From positions 32,395-96,394 of the forward strand of contig KN817653.1 of the NCBI GenBank assembly GCA_000827495.1: a stretch of 64,000 nt of DNA, in the 5' to 3' direction. A program made the position numbers and the translations under genes. The stretch is from Hypholoma sublateritium FD-334 SS-4. Its lineage: Eukaryota; Basidiomycota; Agaricomycetes; Agaricales; Strophariaceae. Position 1 is the stretch's first letter. Each line of letters begins with the position of its first letter. The notes under the pieces were generated by a model. The model was not told the DNA's origin. It searched no databases and was given only the letters and a program-made list of their open reading frames with translations. This document shows positions 12,501 through 24,520 of this stretch, piece after piece.

Positions 12501-12564
12501 CACCATGTGGCTTAAACCGTTCCCCTTTCATTTATGAGAATGTACTAGCCTACTTTGTTCGCCA

Positions 12565-13463
12565 TTATTTACCCCGCGTCCGAGGCATACTACGGGGCTG
12601 TTTTGGAGGTGCAACGTTACGACCCTTCGAATTCCTGGCTTGTTTTCTGAATTTTTGCATTTGTGGGATCTTTCCTTGTTTGCGCTTCTTCGCAGGTGCT
12701 CGATGCGTGCGCGAGGTGGACGAACACAGCCGGTTTCTGAGCTCCCTGGTGACCACTCTGGACGGGTATGCATCACCAGGCTCGATACCGCACATTTCAA
12801 TGGTGTGAGCATCACGCAACTTGGCCACCTCTTTTTGTAGCTCCGGGGTGATGTACCCTCTGAATGTATTCAGGCTTTCCTGTGAGATCAGAGTAGCCCC
12901 ATGTAGTGCCTTTGCACCCTCAAGAGCCCATCCGAGACAGTTCACCCATCCATCCTCGTTGGGCTGCAGGATTGGTACCCTGCGGAGAATATTATGCACG
13001 CCGTTTGAAAGAGCGTCATCATTTCTATATCTTCCGGCCAGAAGGGGGACAGTCACGACTGCCTGACCTTGAGTAACACCCCGGTTGCGTGAGTCCATCT
13101 CCAACCGGCTGAACAAGGCACATAATTGGTATTGGGTAATTTCAGAGACGCACATGTGCCTACCCTTTTCCAGCGTCGATACAGATGTCATAGAGAGTTC
13201 GAGGTTTATTTTCTGGACTGTCTGCGTGTTCAGGAATAGGCACATTCTTGTTGTAAACCATTATGGAGAAGTGCCAGCTTGTCTCTTTTCCGGTGCCCGT
13301 CTCAACCAATCCGAGGTGTAAGTCTATAAATAACTTTTAAAATGCCTGCACAAGATATTGTGTTTTGTTGCGAATACTCACTTGGTTCATATTGACTTGG
13401 CGGCGCCGCATTACTGAAACATATGCGACACAGTAACAGAAATAGTGTCATTACTTGCAGCAT
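12565..13463 (-). CDS. Unknown protein with a hydrophobic N terminus and basic tail
   Basis: Three minus-strand exons, 13382-13463, 13164-13323 and 12565-13108, splice in phase to 261 residues; the introns are 58 and 55 bases. The first exon reads MLQVMTLFLLLCRICFSNAA, a plausible signal peptide. The middle (HLGLVETGTGKETSWHFS, later VPILQPNEDGWVNCLGWALE) resembles small agaricomycete proteins with a WHFS/WHWAL strand and an NC..W..AL segment, possibly DUF6914-like; that link is a memory-based suggestion. The C terminus is rich in lysine and arginine (AKKRKQGK and following), more like a nuclear or nucleic-acid-binding tail than a secreted one, which conflicts with the signal peptide. Exon 1 is therefore the least certain part. 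Repeat cluster 4 lies just downstream. Confidence 0.62.
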
Positions 13464-14080
13464 AATTGACGAAGTCAAGTAGGTACGATGATTTTTAAAG
13501 ACAAATTGTAATAGTTTCGGGCCAGCCGATTCTGAGGGGGGTTTGAGTGTAGTAGCACCAGGCCTGATATTTCCCCTCAATTGTTCTCGTCTTTATAGCT
13601 TTCCCTCACACGATCTCTTTGATCTCTCTGTCTAATACACAAACCAACTAACAGATAAATTTGAATCATGTTTCATATTGGCAACAACAACCATATAAAA
13701 TGGACTTGTGCTGAGTATCTCAGTGGGAAGTGGGCGTCCGGAGGTGCTGCACACAGACACACACAGAGTGCTAGCATACCTACCTACGTAAACCCCCGGC
13801 CCTGTTTCAAGTACTATAGTTTTGACGTAATATGATATAGTATATTATAGCCTTTATGTTGAAATCAAGCAGCTCGAATTCCAATGTTCGCACATCTTTT
13901 GAGATAACTGGGTACATGATGCTCTGAGGCCAGAGTGCCATTTTTGTCTTGTCTAAGGCTTTTAGCATCTTCTGTGCTTACTATCAGTAAGTCGGAATTG
14001 TACCCACAATATCTATTTTTGACAATCTCTCTCACAATTGTGTATCGATCAATCAATCAGCTCATTCCTACCGTTTCTCT
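13464..14080. other. Intergenic, no gene seen
   Basis: Lies between the minus-strand unknown gene and the second F-box paralogue, and so holds both promoters. Only a short CA-rich tract near 13743-13766 stands out. Confidence 0.4.
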
Positions 14081-14083
14081 GGT

Positions 14084-14091
14084 TATATAAT
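14084..14091 (+). promoter_or_regulatory. TATA box of F-box paralogue 2
   Basis: TATATAAT sits inside the GGTTATATAATGCGA block shared with the promoter at 4455-4469, and 41 bases before the ATG at 14125. Confidence 0.6.
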
Positions 14092-14124
14092 GCGAGAGGG
14101 AGTTATAAGAATCAATTACGCATC

Positions 14125-15500
14125 ATGGTTCCTTCCTTTCAGCTTCTCCTAAACAATGCAGTGGGTAACCCCTCAATTTGTATCATTATTCATGTTGATA
14201 TGTTCGTGTCCCTTGAAGTCAGCCCTTCCGACAGAGATAAAACACGAAATTGTATTGTTATCCGACACTAACGAACTCCTGGCGTCTTGGGCTTTGGTCA
14301 ATAAGTCCTTCTGCAACGTTGCGGAGAAGGTACTGTACAGCACCATAATGCTTGACAGTCAGCACACAAATACAATGGCATGCCTGGAAACATTGCGGTT
14401 CAACGCCCACAAGGCTGCGCTTGTAGAAAGCATGGGAATAATCTTCTCTAAGGCCGCCTTACTTCCACTCAATTTGCTCGAAGAGCTGGGATTTGTCATA
14501 CATAACGCAACCAAATTACGCCACCTCGACCTGGATTGGATATGTCCAGCCAATATGGATGATCCCGGCCTGAAGGTCGTAAACAGCATCCTCACGTTCG
14601 TCATTGATTATAATGATAGCTATTGACTCCATTGACCGCCAAAATATATTTAGAATTCCAAGTCTTTCTCTGACGACACTGCATTGCGGAGGGGAGGTTG
14701 ATTTTGCCAGAATTGTGCAGCATAATCAGTCTCTAGAATTCTTAGGGATTCACCACGCCCGGTTGGACGACGATGAACTGCGCATCAGCTTCCTGGAAAT
14801 GTTTGTACCCACAGAGAACCCCCAAAATCGTCGCACTCGCTTGCAGCCATACTATCCCAAAACAGCTGGGGATGAAAAAGGGCGCTATTTGCTGCCCCAT
14901 ATCTTCCTCTTGTCATCATACGGCAAGTCAAGAGAAACACTCCATCACGGAATCACAATGTTTCCTGGGCTTTACCCGACCATGCTTGACGGCATGGTCC
15001 AGAAGATTTTCGACCACCTCACGAGTCACCGGGTCAGAAATACATATGACTTGATATCAAAGATAGAATTTGCACAAATACATTGGCTTGCGCTTCCGCC
15101 ATTCCCGATCACCCGCAGGTTCTTCACAGAGTTTCAATCATGTTTTCCTTGGATAACTTCATTGGCAATCAGGATTAAAGGCGACATGGCCATGATAGTG
15201 AGCGTGTCATTCACGGCCGTGCCATTACGATGCTGACGGCTAGTAAATTGTCAGGATTTCACAAAACTTCGGGATTCAATATGTGTGATGTCGCAATTGG
15301 AGTGTCTCAGTATTTTTGAATGGGAGACAGAGCACCACGCGATAGTTCCCTGGAAAGAGTACCACTCGTCGGCTGAAGCACGGCTTGAATTTGTTATGCA
15401 CTGGGGAGCCATGTTTCCCAAGCTTACGACAATGTACGCCCTGGATGGTTACCACATGTCAAGAGTGGACGGGAAGTGGACGCAAGTAATTTACAACTAA
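14125..15500 (+). pseudogene. F-box-like protein, paralogue 2 (frameshifted)
   Basis: Exons align with paralogue 1: 14125-14160, 14219-15197 and 15255-15500, with a first intron again of 58 bases. Similarity is high throughout (SALPTEIKHEIV, FPGLYPTMLDGMVQ and the C-terminal MSQLECL block). Near 14618-14625 the reading frame breaks. Where paralogue 1 has GATAATCGGATCGAC, this copy has GATAGCTATTGAC, two bases shorter, so the upstream frame stops at once and the downstream frame continues for 190 codons. No splice signals could repair it. It is either a young pseudogene or a sequence error. Exon 3 is followed after about 117 bases by a carboxypeptidase gene fragment in the opposite orientation. 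Confidence 0.7.
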
Positions 15501-15616
15501 GTATAATTGTATGTTGTCATCCTGCTATCTGCGACTTTTAGACTGACTTGTAGTATTGCCAAGCGCAAACGGCCGAATGAATTGTACAACACACTATTCG
15601 CCGCCGTCCGGCTAGT

Positions 15617-15800
15617 CTACAGGGACTCTCCGCGTAACCACCTGTTCACCGTCTCCAAGCTTTTCTTGGGTTTGTCGTACGGGACCTTGAATATCATGGA
15701 TCACAGCAGCAAACCAAAACAGTGTATTAAATCCTCCATGAATCAATGCACCTTCACCGTGCCCTCCACCGTCGAAAATGTTAGCCGTGCCATGTCTGTT
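15617..15800 (-). pseudogene. Fragment of the carboxypeptidase gene 3' end
   Basis: On the minus strand, 15617-15685 encodes VPYDKPKKSLETVNRWLRGE followed by SL and a stop. This is nearly identical to the last exon of the intact carboxypeptidase gene at 24895-24963. The similarity runs upstream through the last intron (GTGCATTGATTCATGGA versus GTGCGTCGATTCATGGA) and fades within the preceding exon, where the catalytic-histidine region is already scrambled (GGGHGEG instead of GAGHM). Since the intron is included, this copy came from DNA duplication, not from a retrocopied mRNA. Confidence 0.8.
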
Positions 15801-15849
15801 TCTTTTTTGCGCCGACAGAGAATCCTGTAGCCTATTAGATATTGAACAC

Positions 15850-16140
15850 ATCCTTAGTCATAATATCCTGGAACAACTATGGACTCCGGATAAAAGCCTG
15901 TCTGCTTGTATGTTTATGGAACTGAATGGAGCGTGAGTAAGTAGAGCATAGATCCGAAATAAAATGTAAAGCGTATTTATTCAAACCGAAGACGAGGCCG
16001 TGCGTTACCGCGTACACGGGCGCCTAAATTTAACAATGTGAAAAATTGTCGCGCTTCAGCGAATCGCTAAGCGCGCTGTTGAGAAGACTGCCTAGGATAC
16101 TGAAAATGGGTGTATATAATGTAAATATGGAGTGGAGTGT
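15850..16140. other. Intergenic, no gene seen
   Basis: Begins with the block also found at about 6270-6310 (GGAACAACTATGGACTCCGG here). Nothing else is recognisable. Confidence 0.4.
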
Positions 16141-18540
16141 GCGAGAAACGCGTGGAGCGGCGTCGGTACGACGAGACGGCGAGTCGTGAGAAAGCGGCGG
16201 AGCGCGCGGGAATGATATCTTCGCGAACTTCGTGGACGGCGTGAGCGCAGGCCCATCAGCCTCCGGGGAGAAGCTTTGAAATAAAAAGCATGGCTTGGTG
16301 GCACCGCGCTCTTGGAGTTGGCCTCTTTTTTATTGCTCCTTCCTTTCATTCCTTCGCTCTTTCTTTGCCGCGCGACTCCCTGCAATCTTTTCTGCCGGTG
16401 CGCGTGTGTTATCGATTGGATGACGGGGGTAGTGCAAATGTCACGACATCGGCGGCACCGCGCATGCTTATTATTGGATGCCGACGCACCGCTTGCTCAC
16501 CGCGCGATGACAACGCATGCCAAATTGATGCCAAACGCATGCATGTCTTCCGGCTGGCTAGCATTGCGCCGTGCGTCCGCTGGGATATGTTGCTGTCTGG
16601 GATGCTCGCGAGCCGTGGAGCTCTGCTGGAACAACTTCATCGTCAGCGTGCGTCTGTGGTTGACTGTGCAATGCAGTGCGTTGGGGAGCTGCTGCTTACG
16701 TTATGACTTTGTCACAGGCACGTGTCAGCGGTATGTAGCACGTATCATTTTGATGTTCCTTCTACTACTTACCCTCTGCTTTAGGTCACAGGTAAATACC
16801 GCAGCTCGAGTCCCTCCGCGGCCACACACGTACTCACAACATCTGATATACAGGTCTCGCTTCCGGCTCATTCCGACACTCCCATCCCATCATTCACTGC
16901 AGGCGCGCTCTGGCCAAGATCTTTGCTGGCGAGTGCTGTTCCGAGCGACGCTGCTGCCGCTCGTCGAGTCGTCACCGGAACCCCCCAACTTGCTTCCCTG
17001 ATATCTTTGACAGCCACCGCTCTGCAACCTTTCTTCGGCTCAGTACTATCGTGCTTCTGGTGCTCCTCTCTCTGCTCCTCATTTTATCCACCGCTGTGAC
17101 CTGCATCCCGCCCTAGCCTCTTTCCCTCTCCCCTCAGCACCCTCTTACGCTTCTCGCCCTTTCTATCCAGCCGACGCGGCTGTCGCATGTCACTCCTTCG
17201 TCACACCGCTCCCCCGTGTGCAACTACATACACCCATGGTGTGGTTGCAATACATGCAGCTGGCGCCGCTATCTGGGCTTGATGATGGCCTCCTCCTTTA
17301 CTTCTTTTCTTTTCTTTTCTCTATATTATTTTCTTCCTCGGATGCATACACTCCGCATCGCAACACACGCACGCTGCGCGGCCTCTTCACATCGCGCCGT
17401 AGCTCTCCTGAAATGTGACACGTGCCTTCCATGGACCTCGGCGCGTCTTCGTGCGGATTGTTAGCCCCTGGCGTGCATATGCTATGGATTGCGCGCTTGT
17501 TGTAATGCGACGGGCCTGACATTCGGTGCGTCCCGTCCCGGCCCCGACACGTCGCGCGCCCGGGCGTCCGGTGCGATGTCGACCTGGTCCTCTTCGCCTC
17601 CCTACTTTTCATTCATTTCCGTTTCCCTAGCTCGCTAACGAATCGCACGGGCAAAAATTCACGCACGCACGCACGCTGCACGGATTGGCTCCCAACTTGC
17701 GCTGCGGACCCGTTGAGATGCGTCTCCGTCTGAGACCTCGCTGGATGTCGGCGCTATATTGATTTGACTAGTAATTACGCCGACGTATGTGTGCTGTCTG
17801 CTGTTCGCCGAAATTTCCTGACCTTTCCTCTTCCTTGGACGCAAATCCAGCGCACCACACCTCGACGCATGCATGCACGACGCGCGGTTTGGCGGCATCG
17901 CGCCGTGCGCCCACGATATGCGTCACTACGCTACCACGGGCCACGGTGCTTCTTTGTACGTCGCACTACCCGCCGGCGCGCGTCTGCTTCCAATTGTGCA
18001 ATGCAGTTCAAGGCCCTGCTCAGCGTCCCGCTACTCTTTGGCACCGCGCGCCCAGGCGCCCTCCTGCGCCTTGGCGTGTACGGTGCGATGGACTCGGGCT
18101 CAGGCTCATGCGCTCGATCCCTCCCTCACACCTCCCTGCTCCTTTCCTTGTTTCTCGCATGCAGATATACCACATCGCACGGCTTGGCCCAAGGCCTCCG
18201 TACTTCCTGGGAAGTGTCTCCGTGCTGGACGCTCTCGTGGGCCGTGACACACCTAGGGAGAATATTACCAGCGTGCGTTTGTTGATGTGCCCTGCGATTC
18301 GAACTGCCGCGACCACCACTGCTCCTTGTCATTTGTCCGCTATCAGCCCTGTCCCGCCGCCGCCGGAAGGTCTATATCCCCTCGAGTCATCGTGAATACT
18401 TGGGCATGGCGGATCCTATGCCCGGCGGCAACGTGTGCTTGGTTCCGGGTTTTTTTTCTCCTATTCTCTTTCATCGGACGCGACGCACACTCGGTCCTAC
18501 ATGTACGACATGCGAAAACATGGATTTAGGAGTATTAATA
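16140..18540. repeat. GC-rich modular repeat, cluster 5 (largest)
   Basis: About 2.4 kb with the densest run of modules. CCTCGGATGCATACACTCCG near 17337, CCTTGGACGCAAATCCAGCG near 17835, TCTCGCATGCAGATATACCA near 18154 and TCATCGGACGCGACGCACAC near 18471 begin comparable units about 320-500 bases apart. Each is followed by a CACACGCACGC-type run, a GCGCGGCxTxxx...CGCGCCGT phrase, and then a GTGCGTCTG...TTG phrase (for example near 16646 and 17978). There is no strand-specific open frame that repeats with the units, so it is not an obvious transposase gene. Confidence 0.6.
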
Positions 18541-18646
18541 GAGGTACAAGGCGGCCGCGGCCGATGAAGAAAATAGTGTGCATGCAGAGCGTTCACTGTG
18601 ATTTCTGTGGGTAAAATGTACAGAAAATGTCGATATCCTGCTTGTA

Positions 18647-20376
18647 TCACTCTGTCATGGCTTTCAATGATTCTAATGCACTAGTTTTTCCCACTTCGGC
18701 CGAATCCTTCCAAACCCATTCCCATTTTCTGCTCATTTCCTTCCCAACTGCATGTAGAAGGTCGGGATCAACGTTTTCGTCGCCTTCCTGAACGCGCTCC
18801 AAGCCAGGAAAGTTAAGGTCCAACATTTTCCCCGTTTCAATTGCCGCGTCAAGGGCACGATTCCCTTCCAAGCACCGTATCTCATTGTAGATTTCAGGTA
18901 CCTTCAAGACAGAGTCTTTTGTGCAGAACTCGCTTGAGAGAAGATTGGCGAGGATGTACGCATCCTGTAATGCTTGTGAGTATTTCTGCACGTAGTAATG
19001 ATGTAAAAATGACATACCTCGATTGCAGTACTTGCCCCAGACCCTTGATGAGGAGGCATCCCATGAGCCTGGGGCAAATTATAGATTAGCTAAATTCAAG
19101 CCGCCGGGAATAAATAGTTGCTCACAGCGTCTCCTGCTATGATGACCCGCCCGTGTGCATAACTATCTAAAGGAATGACCTGGTTAATAGGCCACTTGAG
19201 CGGCTGTTTCAAGGTCTAATCCGTTTCGAAAGGGTCAATATACATTTAATTAGCGCATTCAAAGATGAGAAACACATACCTTAATCAATACCTGAACTTC
19301 CGGCTCCCAATTGGTGTATAAAGCAACCAACTCTTCTTGAATCTCCTCAGCGGAAGGGCAAGTGTCTTCGTATACGGTCCCTTCTTTCTCGGGATATGTT
19401 ACGAATGCGGCGACGTTGATAAGACTGCGCGAGATAGCATATGCAACAACGTGCTGAGAGGATACATGAGTGATTAATTAAAGATGAAAACACGATCCGT
19501 ACCCTTCCCTTTCCGATGTACATCATTGGTGTGGTGATAGTTCGATGGCCAGGAAACACTGCATCCAGCACATCCCTTGAGACGAGGCCGCGATACGCAA
19601 TTGTGCCAGACCAGACCGGTTCCAAGCAAGGTGAGCTCAATATTCCCTGCTTCGCTAGAAGACTCTTTCTCACAGCCGACTTGATGCCATCCATGCCAAT
19701 GAGCAAGTCGCATGTTGCGGTGGCCCCGTTCTGGAAATGCATGACAACTTCATTGCTCTTTTCCTCCAGGGACATGAATCGGTGGCCGAGATGGAGGCGC
19801 CCGCTCATTCTGTTTACGAGAGTTTGCTGTAGGTCGGCTCTGTGAAATGTCGTCGATCCACCTGATATTATACAGAAATTAGCTACAACAGCGAAGATAG
19901 ATAAACTAGGGGTAGCACCTTGCATAATCACGTCGTGTACAAACAAGCCTTCTTTCTGGTCTCCCTTGCGGAGCTGGAAAACAAGCCCTAGAGGCATGCA
20001 TAGAGTTAGTATTCCTGATCATAATGGCAGCATAAATATAACTTACGTGCAGTGTCATCGGGAGGACACTGTAGAAATTGGAGTAATCCTTGACCCAGAT
20101 CAATTGCGTTCATGATCTCCCAGACGCGAGGCCATAGCGTTATTCCAGCTCCTATTTCTGAGATCGATGCGGCGCTTTCATATATATAAATCTCTAAGTC
20201 GTTTGCCTTCGACAATACGCCCAAAGCAGCTGATAATGTAAGCCCTCCAATGCCTGCTCCTCTGTTTTTAAAGAATCGTCAGAGAGTATTCAAATCAATG
20301 AACCACCCGAGAGACAAGCATACATTATAGCAATACGAATTGGCTGGCTGTTCGTGTCTTGCACATGGTCTTCCAT
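18647..20376 (-). CDS. FAD-dependent monooxygenase (salicylate hydroxylase-like)
   Basis: Eight minus-strand exons (20324-20376, 20047-20261, 19919-19987, 19503-19861, 19280-19453, 19126-19215, 19018-19068, 18647-18964) splice in phase to 442 residues, typical for group A flavoprotein hydroxylases. The Rossmann motif GAGIGGL binds the ADP of FAD. GMDG lies in the middle, and the GDAAHGMPPHQGSGA motif near the C-terminal third contacts the FAD ribityl and the active site. Such enzymes use NAD(P)H and O2 to hydroxylate aromatic or polyketide substrates. The substrate cannot be read from sequence, and no neighbouring biosynthetic genes suggest one. There is no signal peptide, so it should be cytosolic. 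The gene appears intact. Confidence 0.9.
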
Positions 20377-21911
20377 TTCTATGGTTGATTATGTGCGACA
20401 ACCTTTGGGGTGTGTATACACCGTCCAAGCTTAAGCGCCTTTTAAACACTGTGCCTGGAGAATGAGAATCTCACGTAGACAAGTATACGATCAAGCTCTA
20501 TTAACGCAAATAATTCGGTTAGGAGCTATACATGATTCGTAGTATGGAGATGAGACATCATATTCTGATCATCAGTTCCTTGAGAATCAAAACAACAGTC
20601 ATTTTCTTCTACTTAAATATAACTGCACAAAATACTAACTTGTGCGACAAGTGGCATAAAAATAACAAGTCGGGATTTCATTTTTATTCTTAAACGGGGA
20701 ATTTTTATTACCCCCTATGGGTATGTCCCAATAAAGCAAAAATATTATCCGTGTACATTGCATGAAAGGTTAGAATTCTAACTTAATAAGTATGCGAGAG
20801 TAAAAAAGATGGTGCAACGACAAAATAAAATGTGTTATTAGTCCATTCAACATCTTCATTGTCAACTTAGAATCATAGAGTTCAAACTGGCGGCCACACT
20901 GCTCGCAAGGTTGAAATCTTCGGACTGCATTCCATCACTGCCATTCAGGGCTCGGTACTCAGTATTGATCGCCGCCCGTAAGTACACATACAAGTGGATG
21001 CAGCCATATATATCCACCTCCATTAAAGAACTACCAACACTGTTCTACCGAAGTCTTGGCCCCATTTAGGCTTCAAATATCGCCACGCATGACGCCAGGT
21101 GCACGCTGAGATTTGAGGCACAACAGCAGCATGCGCCGAGGAGGGTATCATCTCCAATGTCACCCAAAGTCAATGCTTGCAACTCACATACTTTAAGTGG
21201 AACGGCAAGAAAGGTAAGTCCTGTTGAACCCTTTTCCAAAACTTCATACACAAGAACCTTGATTGAGCATAACTGCCCCCGCCCCTCTCTCCGTTTCAAG
21301 TAACTGTTAATGTTGACCAGATGGTTTCTGTTCCGAAAACCTAAAGTTTCCTCCCCGTATTTCTGATACCATCACTTGTGATAGTCATATTCTTTTCCTG
21401 TTTGTAGGTGCATCATGAAAGTAACATAAATATATTGCTATTGAACTTTCAATAGCAAAGGCATATCGTGGAATCCCGTAGCCAGGATGGCTTATTAGTG
21501 ACCACGGGCATCAGCGTTCCAGCATATACAGATAGTGATCATTAGGGACTGATTCAGATGAGCCAAATAAGCAAGGCGTGCGGGAGCCAAGGGAAAATAT
21601 GCCTCCTTTTGCACGGTATGGCTGTTCCAACTGTGGATTAGCATCTCACTGATATCACCATACCGGTGCCTCCTCGAGTTGACTCTAAATTAAGTACTGT
21701 AACGTGAGAGGATCTCTACATAGTTAGTTCTGATGCATTGGTATCTAAGAATGTCCTGGTATGTCGGCGAACGGTACTGGACTACCGTCATAAGACAAAT
21801 ATAATTTTAGACAAGTCTCTGGCCTACTTCTATAAAGTGTATTGGAGCATTTTATTCTTTTGGACCACCTCCATCGACCACGTCGACCTGCTTAGGCCTC
21901 TTGATCTCATA
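20377..21911. other. Intergenic, no gene seen
   Basis: AT-rich near 20600-20850, then ordinary sequence. A minus-strand open frame of 77 codons at 21066-21299 has no start context, paralogue or partner exon. The upstream regions of the flanking divergent genes lie here. Confidence 0.4.
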
Positions 21912-23674
21912 ATGAATGCTGTACTCAATTCAACAACAGTGCAATCTGGACCATTGAATGTACCTTCCCTCATGTATGTTCCTTTGTATTGATACTGGTT
22001 CTGATCTCACCCAAAACCTCTAGAACCGCACCGCTTGTCAGTGTCCTCTTATTCGATTTTGTTTTCATTATTCAACAGCCTATCATACTCATGTCGACAG
22101 ATATTTGGTTCATTGTTCAACTGGTCACTCTTTGGAGTGCTGTCTCTCCAAATCTGTTTGTAATATTCCCCTTACACGATTAATCAAACTTCATATAAGA
22201 AAAAGTTATCTATCACTTGAATTTCCCCGATGACAGTATAGGAAACAAGATTTTGGGTATGGCTCAAATGACATTATTTCTATCTCACAAGCTAATCTAC
22301 ATGCCTTATTCCTCACGATAGTTTACTCGTGCTACTGCATTGAGGTGACCCAGACCGGCTTGAATGGCTTTGATTGTTTCTTCTGGTACGGACGCACTCT
22401 TCACTCAGCCGCTACTTAAGCCTATTTTTTGATATCTTATATACATATAGGTTTGCTAGTGGGCACGGTGGCCTGGCCAACTTGGGAGTGGTGAACGTCA
22501 GCCCATTGACTGTACCAATTCTGTGCGGAGTAATAGCCACCGTCGTGCAATGTTTTTTTGTGTACCGAATATACACTCTGAGAAGATCATATTGGTGGAT
22601 TTGTATCATAATTGTCATGGTACGCTAATATTTTTGCTTGCTCGGAGACTCAGTGGTACTGATACTTGTTGTTACAAGCTCTCCGCTCTGCAGCTAATTG
22701 GATCTACCGCGGTGGGGTATAGAGTCAGATTATTCCTATTCAATATGCTATCAGATAAACACGCTGATTATTCTCTAGGGCTTCAAGCTTCATCAATTCT
22801 CAGACTTCCATGACAAAGTTCTATTTCCTCAGTCATTTGAGGTGCGTCTAATATACATCTATATTCTACTGAAATACTGATACCAGTGTCATAGGTTTGG
22901 TCTATTGGTAACACCCTATGCGATGCTATCATCGCGGGAACATTGATATGGATTGTACGCCTATCACGTCGAGGTACACCCAACTCATTACTGATATTAT
23001 GCTTCATGGAAAGGTTCGCACCTCAGAAGGGCAGGGCGTTAGCCAGGGAAATCACGTCCTTCGCAGGCTTGTTCGCTTGGTTGTCGAAACAAATACTCTC
23101 ACAGGTGAATTTCAAAGTGGTTGTGTTGGGTACACTTCTGTCAAGCGCTGATCCACCCTCTCAATTCTACTCTTATCCAGCTAGTATGGCATTAGCATCT
23201 GTCATTGTCTACACCACCCTTCCCGTAAGCGTGATTTAAGTTTAATGTAGCATTGGCTGGAATTCACTTTTTATCAGAATACCAATGTTTTCGTAGCTAC
23301 GTGCGTATCTATCACCCGTGACCATGGCTTTGATATACCATAGCTAAATGTCGATATTTTCTCCAGGACTATGGTCATGGGAAAGATGTGCTGTTCATTC
23401 CTCACATATTTTCTGTGTGATTGACCAAATTGTTAGGTATTCCAACACGCTTCTCGTAACGTTCAACAACCGGATTGCGATGCGCGGCTTGCTTAAACCA
23501 GCCATCTGTCATGGCATGACCATGTGTACCCGGCAGCAGACTGACATCGCCATCAAGATTGATACTACGTCCCAGACCGCCGTGAATAGCTGCTCTGAGC
23601 AGTCAACGCACCTAGCCAGTTACGAGTCTCATGTGGGTGAAATTTCTATTAATATCGTATTGCCGTCATTTTAA
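21912..23674 (+). CDS. DUF6534-type seven-helix membrane protein, copy A
   Basis: Thirteen exons keep phase through to a 327-residue protein: 21912-21973, 22024-22036, 22101-22155, 22207-22257, 22322-22385, 22451-22619, 22679-22723, 22779-22841, 22895-22973, 23027-23104, 23181-23224, 23278-23300 and 23437-23674. Exon 2 is only 13 bases. Visible family hallmarks are TAPL followed by a first helix (IFGSLFNWSLFGVLSLQ), then VPILCGVIATVVQCFFVYRI with a charged RR..YW boundary, IIAGTLIWIVRLSR, and the closing YSNTLLVTFNNRIAMRG. DUF6534 proteins are abundant in agaricomycetes, have a GPCR-like topology, and have no established ligand or function. A close paralogue lies at 29332. Confidence 0.85.
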
Positions 23675-24455
23675 TTGGGCAGTAGACGCCGGGCGAGAAC
23701 AAAGAATATTAATAAAGTCTGAACCCCGTTTTCGAGCCATCGTGGGTGATACAAATCTCAGCCTTGTAGTCCAGCGTAAATAAACTTGATGTACCAGTTT
23801 TGGATCTGATTTTGATGTATTTATTGCATTGGTTCACTTCATCAGTCAACAGTGTGAAGTCTTATTTCTGGTACGTCTGATTTTTCAAGTTGCCAAACGA
23901 AAATGATACGTTGTGAGAATGCCCATTGACAGCCGGGCGCCTAATCACGCCAGCCTGAAAAAACACCGCCCAGCATCCCACAAAATGTTACTTTCCCTAG
24001 GACCGCGCCGTTTGGGCTCGTTTCGCACAGCTGGACCCTCCTCGGAGTCGAGGACCCTCCCGACCGGTGGTCGGAAGCCTCTGCTTGGAAGAAAAAGTGT
24101 GCCAGTGTGCACGAAACAGCATGAAGCGCTGCTTCCGGACGTCGTCCGTTAGACACAGCTTCTGCAAGCGAACGAGGCGGAGTGACGGCCAACAGGCATG
24201 CGCGTGCCGCGCGTCTTCAAGATCTGTACCTTCGCTGCTTCATCGAGGCGCTTGTGGATTTGAAGAAATTAATGCTCACATTTTGTTGAGATAACCTTGT
24301 CGCCCATCTGGGCCGCAGTATCAGATTATCGCGCGCATGTTGGCGCTCCTTTTGACGGCGGGGTTCACCGATGTGAGCGCATAGACGCGGTCCTTCATGT
24401 TCGGGAGGTGGGGCCGCAAGCTCGGGTGGGGTCTAGCGACGAACCAGCTCAAGGG
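23675..24455. other. Intergenic, no gene seen
   Basis: The 23900-24300 part is GC-richer, with short open frames on both strands and no consistent splicing. I see no recognisable protein. Confidence 0.4.
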
Positions 24456-24520
24456 TATGCGACAATGTGCGACTTGGATGGGTGGATGGGAAATGGATGC
24501 AAGTGATTTACAACTAGGTG
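24456..24520 (+). pseudogene. Remnant of an F-box paralogue exon 3
   Basis: This stretch (GCGACAATGTGCGACTTGGA, then GAAATGGATGCAAGTGATTT) matches the last about 70 bases of F-box paralogue 2 (15428-15500, ACGACAATGTACGCCCTGGA, then GAAGTGGACGCAAGTAATTT), including the ACAACTA at the stop. Only the extreme 3' end is left. It faces the 3' end of the carboxypeptidase gene, as at the 15.5 kb locus. Confidence 0.65.

Noticed and set aside
11733..12506. Overlapping open frames of 120-210 codons on both strands
   Set aside because: Same composition effect within repeat cluster 4; no frame is favoured and the repeat phrases run across them.
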